A stretch of 62,000 bases of DNA, from the NCBI RefSeq assembly GCF_037975245.1, contig NC_092568.1, forward strand, positions 30,375,001 to 30,437,000, given 5' to 3'. Made by a program: the position numbers and the translations under genes. This document shows positions 26,334 to 40,290 of the stretch, piece after piece (position 1 is the first letter of the stretch; each line of letters opens with the position of its first letter). Source of the stretch: Apostichopus japonicus. Taxonomy: Eukaryota > Echinodermata > Holothuroidea > Aspidochirotida > Stichopodidae. The notes beneath the pieces are model-generated. The model was not told the DNA's origin. It ran no database searches and was given only the letters and a program-made list of their open reading frames with translations.

Positions 26334-29300
26334 TGTTTTCGTTTCCTTATTTGAAACAATAATGTGGTAATTATACAGCAACAACAAAAGGAAAACAGGT
26401 CTGTGTGAACACAGATGCAGGAAAGGTTTCTTAAGTCATGTTAAAATAAAAAGATTCATTCCGAAACAGAGTACCATTTGAATCATCTTTTTTTTCCATT
26501 TCCTCTGCGTCGATTCTGTTAAAATAAATCTCACTAATTATTAACAAATTTCTTCCATTCTTTGTATCCATTTACTGCCATAAATTATTCTCCATCATCA
26601 TCATCATCATATGTTACGAACACGTTAATGTTTTCCCCTTCGCTAATCAAGATTGCTGACTTTGTGCGTAGTAATAGTAACAGTCACTATGCAGTACCGC
26701 AGCAAACGTCTCTAGAACGCAGATATCCATGCCGGTTGACTTGATATCATTTATTTTCAATATACGGCAGGGCTATGCGTGATTCCCAGAAACAGTATAC
26801 GAACCAATTCGTTCGCTTGCACTTCAAATATTCTCTACCGTCAATTCAGAATTTCCCACGCTATCTCACGGAGATGAATGTACACCGCCTCAGCACGAGT
26901 AATTTATAATAACGTGTCGCTAAATGCAGTAAACTGCGACAAACATCGCTATTGCACTTCGCCGATGGTTTTAATCAAATGAATATCTTTAATATATATA
27001 TATATCTATATATATATATGTGGAGGGGGAAGATTGACGTTCAAAAAGCTGTCGTTGACCTTGTGGGATAGTTATATGTGTATATGCGTGTCACTCCGAG
27101 TGTGAGTGTGTGTGTGTGCATTTCTAATCAGCATTATTCTCTGTACGCATCCTTGAGAAAGGACCTAGTAAAGCTGTTGGAAAACAAAACGTTTCACAAA
27201 ATTACAAAGACTAGTATTTTCTATAAGAAGATTAAAAGCTACCGAATCAATAAACCAAAAAAAATTGTGTAATAAACTTTTGGCTCTCACTGGACTTTTG
27301 TGATCTTTTGTATATCTTTGACGATTTTCTTATCTGTTTTCTGGTCTCCTTTTTTTTGTCCGAAGTATAAACCACTATATGATTCTTGATCCGTTTAGGA
27401 ATAGCACATCGAATGAAAATAGATCCCAGCATGGATCGAGAATAGTTATCCTTGGTTCAAATCCACCGACACAACTGAACAAACAGCGTTCAAAGATCAA
27501 CTTCATAGCACACACGCGTATCCATGGAAACAAGGTAACACATAACCAAAAAAGAATATATTACAAGTATATTTCTTTATATGCTTGTGGTTATATGTTC
27601 TCAAGCTTGTATAGGAAACCTTCAGTCAACAGTGGAAACTGTTAATTTAACATCCGTTCCTACAAATTCATGTGTTCCTTTTAATATATATATATATAAA
27701 GAAACATGTAGCTAATTTACCACACGTGTAGTGCACTCCTACGTACAGAAACGTTCCACTCTACTACCAAGGCAAAATGCTTGGATGTATATAATACTAT
27801 AAACTATTCCCACTTGGATTGGCAAACGATTAGGCTTTCACGACGTTATGAAATGATCCCGCCTTCCTGTCCTCGACTCAGATATCAAAATCCTTTTAAC
27901 TATGAAATGTAAGAAAATACCATATGATATATCAAACGAGAATGGCCAATCCGTTTGTTGTGGTAGTTTTCACGTATAAAATACTAATGATGAATCCGCA
28001 GCGCTTCCAGTTGTATAAATATACTGTCATAATATTTATATACGGAGTCTTTGAAGAATCATTCAAAGGCTTATCAATGACTGGAACAGGAAAATAAGCT
28101 GTAATGCAAGTAAAGACGTAATGATGTATTTAGAATGTTCTTAAATATGTCAGAATCATCTTCGACGAGAAGGATCAGGGCTGACAGTGAGGAGAGGGGG
28201 GGGGGGGGGGTCTGGTGGGAGGGGGGCAAGTTGGATGGAGGGTGGAGAGTCTCATCGACCGGAAGCTTTATGTTTATACTAGTGATATAAATTTCAATAC
28301 AATATGGACTTCATCAATGTACAGTATATATTAATATGATGTCTAAGGTTTCCTTCGTCTCCAGGTGTCCAATATGTTGTAATTACTGGGTTATACTTGG
28401 TGGTTGAAATTGAATGAATATTTGCATTCATGCTTGTTATGAAAGGGGGGGGGGGGGGTGGTATCCAACCGTTATATATATCTCCGAATCAGTTTGAATA
28501 TCGCAAGCAGACAATATATTATTTCTCAGATATTCTCCCTAGTCGAAATATCCGAATAAAATATAGATTACTTAATTAAATAATTTGCATAATACACGAT
28601 CTTAATACAGGAGCGTTCGGTTGTTCTATGTTTTAGCAGAGAGTTCAGTTTAACAGCTCCATTGATGCATGAGCAAAGTGTCCGTTGTTTCGCCTCTAGG
28701 TGTAACAGCTCCCTGGTTTTAGTTATATTTACAGAGGAAAGTAAAATTAATAGATTATTACAATTGAATTATTCTTGATGAATGGTCAGTAAAGATTACC
28801 ATAGAAATTTTGATCAAACTGCTTTACCCCCCGTCTAAACTTGTGCTATTCAGTACGCACTTCATTGCTCATTTCTATAATTAGTGCAAACTCACAAAGA
28901 TTGGTTTCATAATAGCAATACGTTTTTTATTAATAACTATAATAACGGATTTGATATCATACGAAAATACGCGGAAATGATAAATAACACGAACATTGAC
29001 TCACTGTGACAGAAATAGGTCATCGGCCTAGTTCATTTTGTTTAGTGTTCAGCTTATTCCCTAGGCTGAAGTGTATGAGTGGCATGATCGACAGATAAAC
29101 CTAGATGTTCTTAGTTAAAAAAAAAAATTACTATTTTTTTTGCTTCTTTAAGTCTACAAAGTTAGTCCTCATTTAAATGTACTAATTTAACCGCCTTCAC
29201 ATTTGATATAGCTTTCTTTTACAAATTAACAGAGCTAATTAATAATTACTATTTCAGTCTCACATCGATCTGACCTAGGGATTTGTAAGGGAAATAAACA

Positions 29301-29338
29301 TCAATCAGGTTTCCCACGATGACACAAGAATTTACACC
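26334..29338. other. 5' flank of the globin exon and intergenic DNA
   Basis: No second gene recognised. A clear TATA box upstream of the globin ATG was not found, and the start of transcription is unknown. Contains short TCA and TA runs and poly-G tracts at about 28195-28210 and 28445-28458. Confidence 0.4.
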
Positions 29339-29466
29339 AACATAGTGAGACCATTACATCAGCATGATATGAGCATTATATCAACATAGTCAGAACATTT
29401 CATCAACATGGTGGGATCATTTTATCAACATGGTGAGCTTATTATATCAGCATAGTTACATCATTG
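29339..29466. repeat. 22-bp tandem repeat, ~6 copies
   Basis: Units such as AACATAGTGAGACCATTACATC; copies differ at several positions but keep the length of 22. Confidence 0.85.
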
Positions 29467-29989
29467 TCCGTAAATTGTTGGGTTTAAAGGTTGTTGAATA
29501 AAACTCATCAAATAGCCGACTACATGAAAAAATGGGCACCGCTTAGCCTTGACATCTTACGAAGTCACGTTTGTTTGTATAACAGTAAATAATCACAAAC
29601 ATGAAGTGTAAGAGGCGTTTCAGTCGGGTAAGTAGAACAAAAACTCTCATTATATCAAATTCGTTTTACTGATTCCATCAGCAAGAAAGACGGACTTCTG
29701 GTTCAGCTATAAAGAAACAAGTGGTGGTTTTGGGGAGGTTGGGGGGGGGGGTGGGTGGGTGGGGGTTAGACACAAGAGTTATCAGTTACAATGTTTTCCT
29801 TTTCTTCTGTTAAGAAGACATTAATAACATGTGATCCACGTATCTTCACTCTAAAAGAATATTAACACGCTGACGTAATTTTTTATCGCGATCTTAGCAA
29901 TAAATCACTGAACTTGACATTAAAATCCTGGAGACCGTTGAAATAAAACAAGCGGTTTCTGTTTGATCGTCATGGTTTGCAGCAACTGC

Positions 29990-31470
29990 CAGCGACGTAG
30001 CCAGGAATTTGAAAGGGGGGGGGAGCACTTTTTGCGATTGATATAGATTTTCAAAGTTGTAGGCACGACTATCTGACGGAGCGCCACCATCGGTTGGCGC
30101 GGAGCGTACAAGAAAATTTTTGGTTTTACAAACCCCCCAGATGGCCGGAAACGGCCCTTCCCGAGTGTTCATTCTGGTTCCCTGGCCTCTTGCTAACTTG
30201 AGACACCTCATTCAATATCACTTTTAAACCCAAAAAACAAACGAGTTAAAATAGTACGTAGTTCAATACTACATAATGTATTAAAATTAGCAAGGTACAT
30301 GTACAGGGTAGTCTTACTTTTTAACTTCTGATACTTGTAGATACAAAGATAGGCCAGAAATGTCTTTGATACAACTATAGCTAGTAGTTGTCTTTGAATA
30401 AGAGAAGGCGAGAGCTATCCGACGATTGCCATCTGATGCAAATTTCTCAACTGTTTTCTCAACAAAAAATATTATCTGCGTAAACGGGTTCTTAACTACA
30501 TGTTAAAAAACTGACAAGATCGGATCCTACTGTCTTTTTCGGCTGGTTGAGTGTCGAATGAAACGGCACGCGATAGAAATGACAGCCTAGATGACAGAAG
30601 AATAGGTCACCTAATTTAGCCATATTCTTGCTACGTTCATTTCAATAGTTTTTCCTGTCTATAGACTCTTAAACTCGTCCAGCAAGCTTATCGATTTGAA
30701 TTATGGGTGTTTTTAAAAAAAAAAGATAACTTGGGCAAAAAAAGTCTAGGCCCGGGCCCACAGTGCTACATACTGGCTACGCCCCTGATCACGGATATCA
30801 TATTATCAGCAGATTTTGTTTCCTGTTTGAATTCCTTTACATATTCTTTTCCATAATATATCAGAAAGACAAACATAGTGCTCTTTTACAATTTTTCCAG
30901 TAGGATGATTCTTGTTTATTGTCCAATGTCTGGACTTTAATACATTTGACGAACTTAACTGATGGACAATATAAACTTTCATATTTTGTAATATAGCCAG
31001 ATATGCAGTGGCCTAAAAACAAATATCGTTACCGCAGTGTATTAGCAGTGTAATACTTATTATAGGAAGTGCGTATCACGTACGTTTGCTAGCTTAGCTT
31101 CATAACATGCTGTTCGTGCAACACCTTAGGACGACTCATAGAACGACGTCGACGTTACAGTTCGTGACATTCCATAGAGTGAGGTTAGGTAGGCAATATG
31201 TATTTTATTACGCAGTGGCCAAACTGTAGGCTTGTAATTGGCTATAAGCTAAATTTATCTAATTGCATCTGCCAAACTAAGTAAGTAGTTTAATCAGTAG
31301 GCGTGAATGTTACTACGATTACAATCAAGTTAACGGAGCTGACGAGTATTCAAGATCAAAAGAGCACTGACAAAATACCATGCTAAAAAACGACAGTTTA
31401 AAAAAAAAAATCGACACTGAAGGGGGGAGCGGTCGCTCCCCCTGCTCCCCCCCCCCTGGCTACGTCCCTG
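29990..31470. mobile_element. Non-autonomous hAT-type element, 1,481 bp, possibly with a nested end
   Basis: The left end starts CAGCGACGTAGCCAGG. The right end, on the minus strand, starts CAGGGACGTAGCCAGG. It is flanked by an exact 8-bp duplication GCAACTGC (29982-29989 and 31471-31478). A further terminal-like sequence (TACTGGCTACGCCCCTG, ending near 30788) points to a second element inside or an older copy. No transposase seen. Confidence 0.9.
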
Positions 31471-31478
31471 GCAACTGC

Positions 31479-32406
31479 TATCTTGTATATACTGCAGTAT
31501 TGATCAAATGGCATTACAGACATTAATTTAGTTAAGTTCTGCCGCCATTTTTTTCGCCTCGACACTCATTGTACATTTCAAAATGCACGCCGCCCAAAAA
31601 AAGAACTTTGGTTTCTGAAGTCAGTAGAAGTTGGGTTAACAGGAATCGTATAGGGAGTAGAGGTTGCCGGGATAATGAAGTTACCTATGTTTTAGTTTAT
31701 TTTCAATTTCATATTACCCATACATAAAACATATTATAATGCATAATGTTATACTGCAGCCTCAGATAACCCGACTAAATTCATATTTGGTGAGGGAAGA
31801 AAATGTGTTTTTGTTTCCTTTTAAAAACCACGATGTATTTGTAAATAGCAAGTCGTGTCTACAATAGTGACAATATTATAATTACGAATGCTTTGATTAC
31901 ATGTGGATAATACAGGAGCCGTACAAAGATGTTCGGATCATCCAGGTTTTACTGACCAACAAATGCATTTTCTTAATTAATATTTGAAATGGAATATGAA
32001 AAGTAAGCAAACGCACAACCAATATATTAAACATGAGGGGGTTTGGTCCTGGGATATTTGAAACCGATTCCCATGTCGCGGGAGGGCTGGTCTGGGATCC
32101 TCCACTGGAAAAATATGTATTCTAAGGAATATTTCACTATAAATTGGGTCTATAATTAAGTAGATAATTATGTCCAAGCGCAAGGGTGTCATAAGAACTA
32201 TTTTGGATGTATTTTATGAGGCTAGTAAGGAAGGTGGGTTACACCCCTTGGTCCGCACCTGGTCAACGTGTTGAGTGAATGATCTGTATTTTAACAGGAA
32301 TATTGAGTAGATCAGAAATTTAGAACCAATCATCACTGATACCATAGGTTCTCAATCCACACGGACCCTTAGAGACAATGAAGAATTGTTCATGCACCCA
32401 GATATA
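31479..32406. other. Intergenic stretch, nothing recognised
   Basis: AT-rich. No exon or transposon ends seen. Confidence 0.4.
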
Positions 32407-32800
32407 GGAGTAACACCAATGAACTCGGCCCACCATAGCTTTGTAATGGGACATAGGAGTAACACCAATGACCTCGGCTCACCATAGCTGTGATATGGGA
32501 CATAGGAGTAACACCAATGAACTCGGCCCACCATAGCTTTGTAATGGGACATAGGAGTATCACCAATGACCTCGGCTCACCATAGCTTTGTAATGGGACA
32601 TAGGAGTATCACTAATGACCTCGGCCCACCGTAGCTGTGATATGAGACATAGGAGTAACACCAATGACCTCGGCCCACCGTGGCTGTGATATTGGACATA
32701 GGAGTATCACCAATGACCTCGGCCCACCGTAGCTGTGGGATGGGACATATAGGAGTATCACCACTGACCTCGGCCCACCATAGCTGTGGAATGGGGTCAT
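32407..32800. repeat. 49-bp tandem minisatellite, ~8 copies
   Basis: The unit contains GGAGTAACACCAATGACCTC and GGCCCACCATAGCTGTG, then an ATGGGACATA joint. Open frames across the array (minus strand) are repeat artefacts. Confidence 0.95.
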
Positions 32801-35676
32801 GAGAATTACCCTCTCCTTCGCACGAGAAGATATACTCTCATAGTTGTACTGACTGTCTTGATATCGTAAATATTTCAGTAAAGTAGTGACGTTCGGATTT
32901 AACGGGCCCCCAATACGGCATTTTATTTCCCAGAGTGTAGCTTTCTCAACCTGGTAACTCCCTTGATAAACTGCTCACGCGTAATAGATATATTCCCTTT
33001 CCGAAAGGACTCGTGTTGTTTCACGTGACCTATATCACCGTCGTGACCACGTTGTCACAGGTTCCATGTAAGGGGGGGGGGGGACTAAGGTTGGGATTGG
33101 ATCAGGGTCACGGGTCCATGGAGTGGATCTACCCGTCCCCAAATGCCCTTTACTGCAATTTATTTGGCATTTCAAATTAGCCGCAAACATAATTTTGTTA
33201 GAAAACAAGGCAAGTTGTGGAGAAAACTATGGAGCACATTTCGAGTTCGGGCAATCCTTAATGCACAGCTATTTATTTAACAATTTCGGTATTTTCTGAT
33301 ATTTGTCTTCCGGTCACCATCATTCGAGAAATCCTAGATCCACCACGTGTGAAGGAAGTATATATCAGTAAGAGATATCATGATAGGATAACAAAAAATA
33401 ATAATCTTGAAATGAAGGAGCAGGAAACAAGCAACCCTTAACTATCTGAACTGAACTGAACAAACATCAGACGGCATCACTGACCGACTAACAGACAACG
33501 TGACTGAGTGACAGAGGCACGTTTCTCATAAACACACAATGAGGTCAACGAGTATAAATATACTTGCGATTTCTATCCCTCGATCGTAACAATGTGACGG
33601 ACAGAATAATCAATTAATTACAAGTTTACCCTCAAGGGAAAGACTCTAAAATCTCACTCCTTGCAATTAAAGGTTGTTTAAAAGAAAAATCATCATCGTA
33701 TTACATGAAGAGAGGGACACAACTTTAGATATAACCTCTTTATAAGGTCACGTTTTCACCGAATCAGTCAATATTCACGATCATGGTTAAACTTGAGGTG
33801 CGTGAGGTTTCAATCGGTGGAGAGATAAAACACTCTCAATTTCATCTAAACAGTTGAATGACTCCATTAGGAAACATTGCGGACTTAGGTTGACAATGTG
33901 TGATCAGTTAAAACTATCGTGATTTCATTGAAATCTTACCGTAAGGTTTCAGCCGGAACTGGCGTAATCTTTCGTACGTTACCATTGGACGGACAATAAA
34001 ATGAAGATACGGATATATTACAACATATAACTTCTTTGGATGTTTATGCCCAACTGTGATCATAAGGTGTAAGAAATGATGAATGTCGTCACCAGATAAA
34101 ATATGTTCATATTCATGAGTAACTATTAATTATTCATGACGTTGACATGAACTACCTGTTGTAAACTCTCCTTCCTATTTACGTCTAACTATTATATTTT
34201 TTGAGTCAAAGATGAAAATAAAGTTGGCAACAAAGATGAAGGTTCTTTAAATTTTTGTTTACTATGCTTATTTCTATATTCATCCTACATTTATATTTCT
34301 AAGATTAAATTAGTAAATCATGTCATATTCTGAATTTATTTTTTATACTCTTTATAATAGTGATATATATATATTTACTTATTGGTAATTAGAAATGCAC
34401 TCGCATACTGTCACGTGATATGATACTTCGTTTATTTTATCATTACAATGAACAGATGCATAATTTCGCTGTTCTACGATATTTGTATTGTACGTATAAA
34501 AGAGCTACAATATGAGAAATGATTGCCGTTAGCAACACCACTTTGTAAAGTTGAACATGACACTACAGCGAAGTATTTAGTACAATCTGTCTTATTAAAT
34601 GTTTAATGTTTCGTATCGTTACTAATTCTTGTGATTTTTCTGTCGATTTGAACCAATTTTTAGTGTTACATTTTTACTGTAATCGACAGTATTTTTTTTA
34701 ATGTCAGAGTTCCCTATATTTTGTTCTAATTTTTTTTATACAATATGAATGTAGTATTAAAACCATTTATTTTATTTTATTTAAGTAGCCAATATCGATT
34801 AAAGATCATATACATATTTCAAAATATGACAAGTCAAGGTAACAAATTTAATATTTTATCCTTACAATATTGTTAATTAAATATTGTCATTTAGTCAACA
34901 AGGCTGAAATTTCCTTGACGTTTCTACATAATATATCGACTATACAGATAAAATAAATAATAAGTCATATTTGATTTTATATTTATTATAAATTTATAGT
35001 ATTAACAGTTTAAATGGTAATATAAATATCTCTTATGGACATTTTAATGTGCCTTCGAAATTTTAATATCTTTCTCTGCAATATTTCTGCAATTCAATAT
35101 TTTGTTGCAAAACATTGAAATGATGAAATTCTAATGCGAACTTAATTGATCATTTTGTTGTAAAACGTTTAATAAGAAAGATTAATGAAGTAATCAATTT
35201 ATCGTCTTGCTACAAATTATTAAATCGATGACATTTGAAAAATAATCATCTTGTCATTTTGCAGCTAAAAATTGAATCCCTCAACTATTAGATTTTAGGA
35301 ATAGTCATTTTGGTGCAAATTATTAACAAATTTACTGAACAATTATAGGGACGTGGGGATGGAGGGACGGGGGAAGGGGGGAGGGGGCTGGGAGACGGGG
35401 GGGGGACAGGGGATTTGTATAATTTCATAGGCTTAGGCTGTCAGATTATATAGGATTATTTGTTTCGCACATCAGATACAAGGTCACTTGACGACACCGA
35501 TCGTTCCTACTGGACTTTAGCCACTTTGCGACCATTAAGTCGAAAAGAAATATCAAGTATGGTAAAAGGGGCGGGTGGGGGGCATTGCAAGGAAAACGTA
35601 GAAAAAATGATGGTAATTGCAGATTGGTAGATATAAGATATCTCCTGCTCTGTTCTTTATATCAAGCTGACAGATC
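32801..35676. other. Intergenic stretch with a G-quadruplex-like cluster
   Basis: No gene recognised. Very AT-rich at 34200-35340. A dense G-tract cluster lies at 35349-35411, and poly-G near 33071. Confidence 0.4.
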
Positions 35677-36047
35677 TGGATTCTGACTATGTACGCGTCC
35701 ATATATATATCGTGACATTCTAGGCTACATATGGATTCTGCCATGGAGTATGTACGCGACCATATGTTCACGTTACAGAGTAGGTAGCGTATCGATTCTG
35801 ACTATGTACGCGTAAATATATATATATACACGTCACAGAGTAGGTTACATATGAATTCTGACTATGTACGCGACCACATATACACGTTACAGACTAGGCT
35901 ACATATAGATTCTGACTATGTAAGCGTCCACATATACACGTCACATAGTAGGTTACATATGTATTCTGACTATGTACGCGACCATATATACACGTCACAG
36001 ACTAGGCTACATATGTATTCTGACTATGTACGCATCCATATATACGC
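35677..36047. repeat. 54-bp tandem minisatellite, ~7 copies
   Basis: The unit contains ATTCTGACTATGTACGCG, ATATACACGT and TAGGCTACATATG. The open plus-strand frame here reads as repeats of SDYVRDHIYTSQTRLHM because 54 is a multiple of 3. Confidence 0.95.
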
Positions 36048-38400
36048 GTTTAAGAAATGAAGCTAGGGTTGGTAATCTGATGATAAAATCAAACACCTAG
36101 CTAAACACCTATATATATAAGCAAAGATGATTAGCGGCAGTTCCAATCATTGTTCAAACTAAAAACGGATCTCACCAAATTTGTGCCCGGCATAAAAGTA
36201 GGAAGTGATTACTGTAAAAACGGATGATGTCCAAGTGCTAACTCATTGCTTTAAAATGTATTTTATTTTGAAATATTTTATTTGGTATAAATCTGACTCT
36301 GTTTTTGGAATAAGAGGTGGGGATTAGCGAATAGATTTGAATACTATGGAAAGTTCTACAAGCTGTTTGTTTTGAGTTAATAATAAATACAAAAGTGACA
36401 ATAAAAATATATATATCAAAAAAGCCTTAATCGCGAAACACTACGAAAATACATATAAATGGATTGAACCTTTTTTTTTATATATATTTTTTAATTTCGA
36501 TAACTATGGGAAACAGTTTCTCAATTCCCGTCATGGAAATAATATTGTATTACCATTTGGAACCAAAGTAACTGTATAGATAATACTATCACTATTATTA
36601 TTCAGGTTTCAAAATCGCTGATTCAGAAGCTCGTAAATTTTAACTTAAAAAAAAGGGAATATGGCAGATATGGTTTATTGCCTGTTCGTTTCAGTTTTTC
36701 ATTTATTCGTTTGAAATATAAAAAAAATTATTTTGGCTTTGATTGATGATTTATGAATCAATGTAAAAATGAAATCGATAGAGTCATACATGTATTGAAT
36801 GAACTCTCCCAAAGTACGTGCGCTAGTAAAAACAATCAATAACTTTTTTTTTAGCATACTAATATGATTTATTGCGAAATGTTAGGATAATATTATAAAT
36901 TGGGTCGGGAAAAACTGAAATTATATAGTGGAAGACGTCTAGAGAAGTAAGTACTGCATCGATCGTATATGAAAGATTTACAGTGGTTTCTGTTCCAGTT
37001 TTCTTAAGGTTAACTTAAATAACCTAATAATTCTATAATATAATCAACTTCATTGCGGATCCACCAGCCCTTCAGATTTAACATAGTCACTTTTGAGTTA
37101 ATAAAGAACGATTCGAGAGACATTTTCCGTTCATGATAAAATCTTTCCTTTCGTAAATTACTAATTGCGAAATCCTGTACCAGAAGAGTCTAGATTGAAA
37201 ATATTTATTGTAATTTTTTATTATTGCCACATTAAAAATGTCCATTTTTATTAATGAACATGTATTTATAAGTGCCACATCCCTTGGGTGCGATTCGGGG
37301 GAGGGGGGGGGGTCAGAATAAGCGTCAAATAATGTTAACTCATGTATGTTTTTAATGCCCTTGTTTCGTATGCGAAGATAATATGTTTTATTTCAATCAT
37401 CAGAATTGCCGCAAAATATTTATATATATATTTTTTGCCAACATTTATTTCAATATACTTTCCGCAAATTAACAACAAATATTGTCCGTTTCTCAAACAG
37501 ATACAAGGAAATTGAATCAAACAGGTATAACCTGCTACATTTTATGCAAAACTAATAAGTAAAGTCTTTTAACATGAATCTTGTTACTCAAATAACATTC
37601 GGCACCCGCCAAAAACAGACCTTCAAATTCTATAGGGAAAGGGCTTTTAACATTAATCTTGTTACTCAAATAACATTCGGCACCCGCCAAAAAAGAGACC
37701 TTCAAATTCTATAAGGAAAAGGCCAAGGAGAATTGTAATTACTTAATTGCTTTTATAATTGTAATGCCAATTTACATAAAAATTTATATAAAACTCATTC
37801 ACATTTAAATTATCATTTTGTAACTTTTTTTCTGGAAAATATGGATGTTTCCGCAAAGAATTGCCGCAAAATAGAATAAGACTAGGAGAAGTCACTGCGT
37901 GGTATTTATACACAGGCAAGGCGGTATCTGATCAAACCATCAATGAAGTCACAAACCGGTTGAAAGATAAAAGTAATTCACGGAGCAACGTGAGACAGAC
38001 GATGAAATGATGTAGTCCTAGAATTCACAGGGCAACGTGACCATGTAAAGGTCATTTGTACTCTTACCGTATCGCCAAGTTACCGAATACCATCCTATTA
38101 CAGGATTCCAAAAGGATCAATTTCGTCGGAAGTAATTTGTGGTTTGACCACTCAGCGAATCTGTATTTGTAAGACTTATCTATTTTGCATGTGAAAGATG
38201 TAAACGCTACAGATATGTTTAGGATTGTCATCGTTTGTCCGTGGAGATGAAGTCTGTGTTTCATATTTTGGGGGAAACAATCCGGTGCGCGCAAAGAAAT
38301 TGCATTTAGATAGTTCAAGACTATGCGTACCTCATGGATCATGCATATTCAGTGACCATGTGTATTTAATGATTCTCATTTCAACAATGAACTAAGCAAG
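36048..38400. other. Intergenic stretch
   Basis: AT-rich, with an 83-bp tandem duplication (37562-37730) and poly-G at about 37300-37312. A weak exon candidate lies on the minus strand at 38074-38255. Confidence 0.4.
37562..37730. repeat. Tandem duplication, two copies of ~83 bp
   Basis: Both copies contain CTTGTTACTCAAATAACATT and CGGCACCCGCCAAAAA, with a few substitutions. Confidence 0.92.
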
Positions 38401-38772
38401 CAGTGGCGGCATCAGCCAAGGGAATATGGGGGGGGGGGGCAACTAGGCAGAAGGCATAAATATATATACTCTTTTTTTTTTTTTTGGGGGGGGGGGGTAT
38501 AAAACATAACTGATATAGGGTAGTGGTCTACCGGGGGGAAGGTTCCCCTCCCTTCGAAAATTTTCTACAAGTGACTTAGACGCAAAGTGGTACTACCATT
38601 TAACACATTTTCACATGAATGCATTGCACGCTGTTTCTAATACAAACCATTAGCCTATTTCTATATATTTTGGATAATCAACAGATGTGATTGGGTGTGG
38701 GGGGGGGGTGGGGCAATTGGAAATCTGGGGATAAAACTTGCCGCTACTCCCCCCCCCGTAGCGCCGCCACTG
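38401..38772. mobile_element. hAT-like element, 372 bp, target duplication decayed
   Basis: The left end starts CAGTGGCGGCATCAGC. The right end, on the minus strand, starts CAGTGGCGGCGCTACG. The 10-bp inverted repeats match the hAT elements at 24182 and 25315 in style. The 8-bp flanks match at only 5 of 8 positions. It contains several poly-G runs. Confidence 0.65.
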
Positions 38773-40158
38773 TACTCATGTCAGTATCTGAATCAATGCA
38801 AAAAAATACATTACAAACATTTGGAGAAAACGTTTGACGCACATCTTGATTTATTGAACAGGTCAACGTTTTATAGAAATGCTTGAAACTGAGCTTACAT
38901 TTCTTACCACACCACAACGAAATTGAAAGCAGTTATTAATTAACTACTCTGTAAACTGATACAGTCACACAAAACATGAAAAAAACCCCGCTCTTTAAAC
39001 ACATTAGGATATACCAGGCTACTGATATAACAGTTGCATGTCAATAATTCATTCCATTTCACACCAAAAAAATTGTGACAATTTTTCTTTTAATTCCCAA
39101 TTGAAGGAAATGGCAAACATTTAACTGCATTCCGTCACAATTTTAGCAAAATCTTCATGTTAAAAATATAGCATTACTTGCTTGACTTGTTGTATATTAT
39201 TGATTAATGAGAAACATTTTAGAAACAATATTCTCTCTGACCAATAGAAGATTAATTATGATACAAAATCGTAATTGTTAATTCAATTAGAGCTAATCAG
39301 TAGAAAGTTGAAAACAATTTACCCCTAGTGAGGAACGCGGTAACAATTTAAGTTTATTCTGTAGGGGGCTGGACGGAGTGAGGCACTGATGGGGGGGGGG
39401 GGAAGGTGGCAAGAAAGAGGTCTGGTCAGAATATTCTTGGTGGTTCTTCTTAAAACAAAAATACATCATCAGAGTAAATTGATTAATTAAGTTCAGCTGG
39501 AAAAGTAAAGATGGAACTAATAATAGTTCTATAGGGTAAACCTCCTAATCCAACTTAATACATTTATGTCATTGGAACTTTATCTGAATAATCACAAATA
39601 ATCAAAATTACGACAAATTTAGATTACCCACCAGGACATTCCTATTTTATTTAGAAATAATATGGAACTTAGTATGATATATGGTACTTTGGGTGTATTT
39701 GAATAGAGAAATGCAGCACTTAAATGAACAAAAAAAAAATCCAGCCTATCATATGAAGGTGAGAAAATGACTTTTTATGAAATATACATTTCTCAATATC
39801 TTGAAAATATGAGGACATAATTATTGCCTCACAAAGCAGGTCATCAGTATAACCTCTACATTTCAGGGTGTTAAAAATTTTACTCTCCTGAAGGTGCTAT
39901 CCTGTCCCAAATCCTCCCCTTCCCCAACCCCCTCCAAATTATTCTGACACATTGACAAGTGTTAAAGTATACAAATTAATTATCTCATAGAGGGTAGACG
40001 CTTTGTGGTCAGCAGTCAGTTACGTGCAGAAGTTTCATGAAAATGGGTGACCATTATCGGACTTTCTAGCATATCTGTAGTCAATAATGATGACCTTTCA
40101 ACTCAACTATTTAATAAAGAGTATTTTTATTATTCAGAACGGTAGAGCAGAAACTATG
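38773..40158. other. Intergenic stretch, nothing recognised
   Basis: AT-rich, with a poly-G run at about 39391-39402. No exon seen. Confidence 0.4.
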
Positions 40159-40290
40159 TATGTATGCGTGTATGTGTCTTTGTATGTATGTATGTATTTA
40201 TATGTATGTGTGTGCGTGTGTGTTTGTATGCATGTATGTACGTATGGGTGCGTGCGTGGGTGTTTGTATGTGTACATATGTATGTGTTCA
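40159..40290. repeat. (TATG/TGTG)n microsatellite
   Basis: About 130 bp of interrupted TATG and TGTG repeats. Frames across it (MYVCVYVSLYVCMYLYV) are artefacts. Confidence 0.9.

Noticed and set aside
29894-30211. 105-codon minus-strand frame
   Set aside because: It straddles the left end of a hAT element and its G-run; no family signal.
29339-36047. CRISPR arrays
   Set aside because: The 22-, 49- and 54-bp arrays are direct tandem repeats without unique spacers, in a eukaryotic genome.
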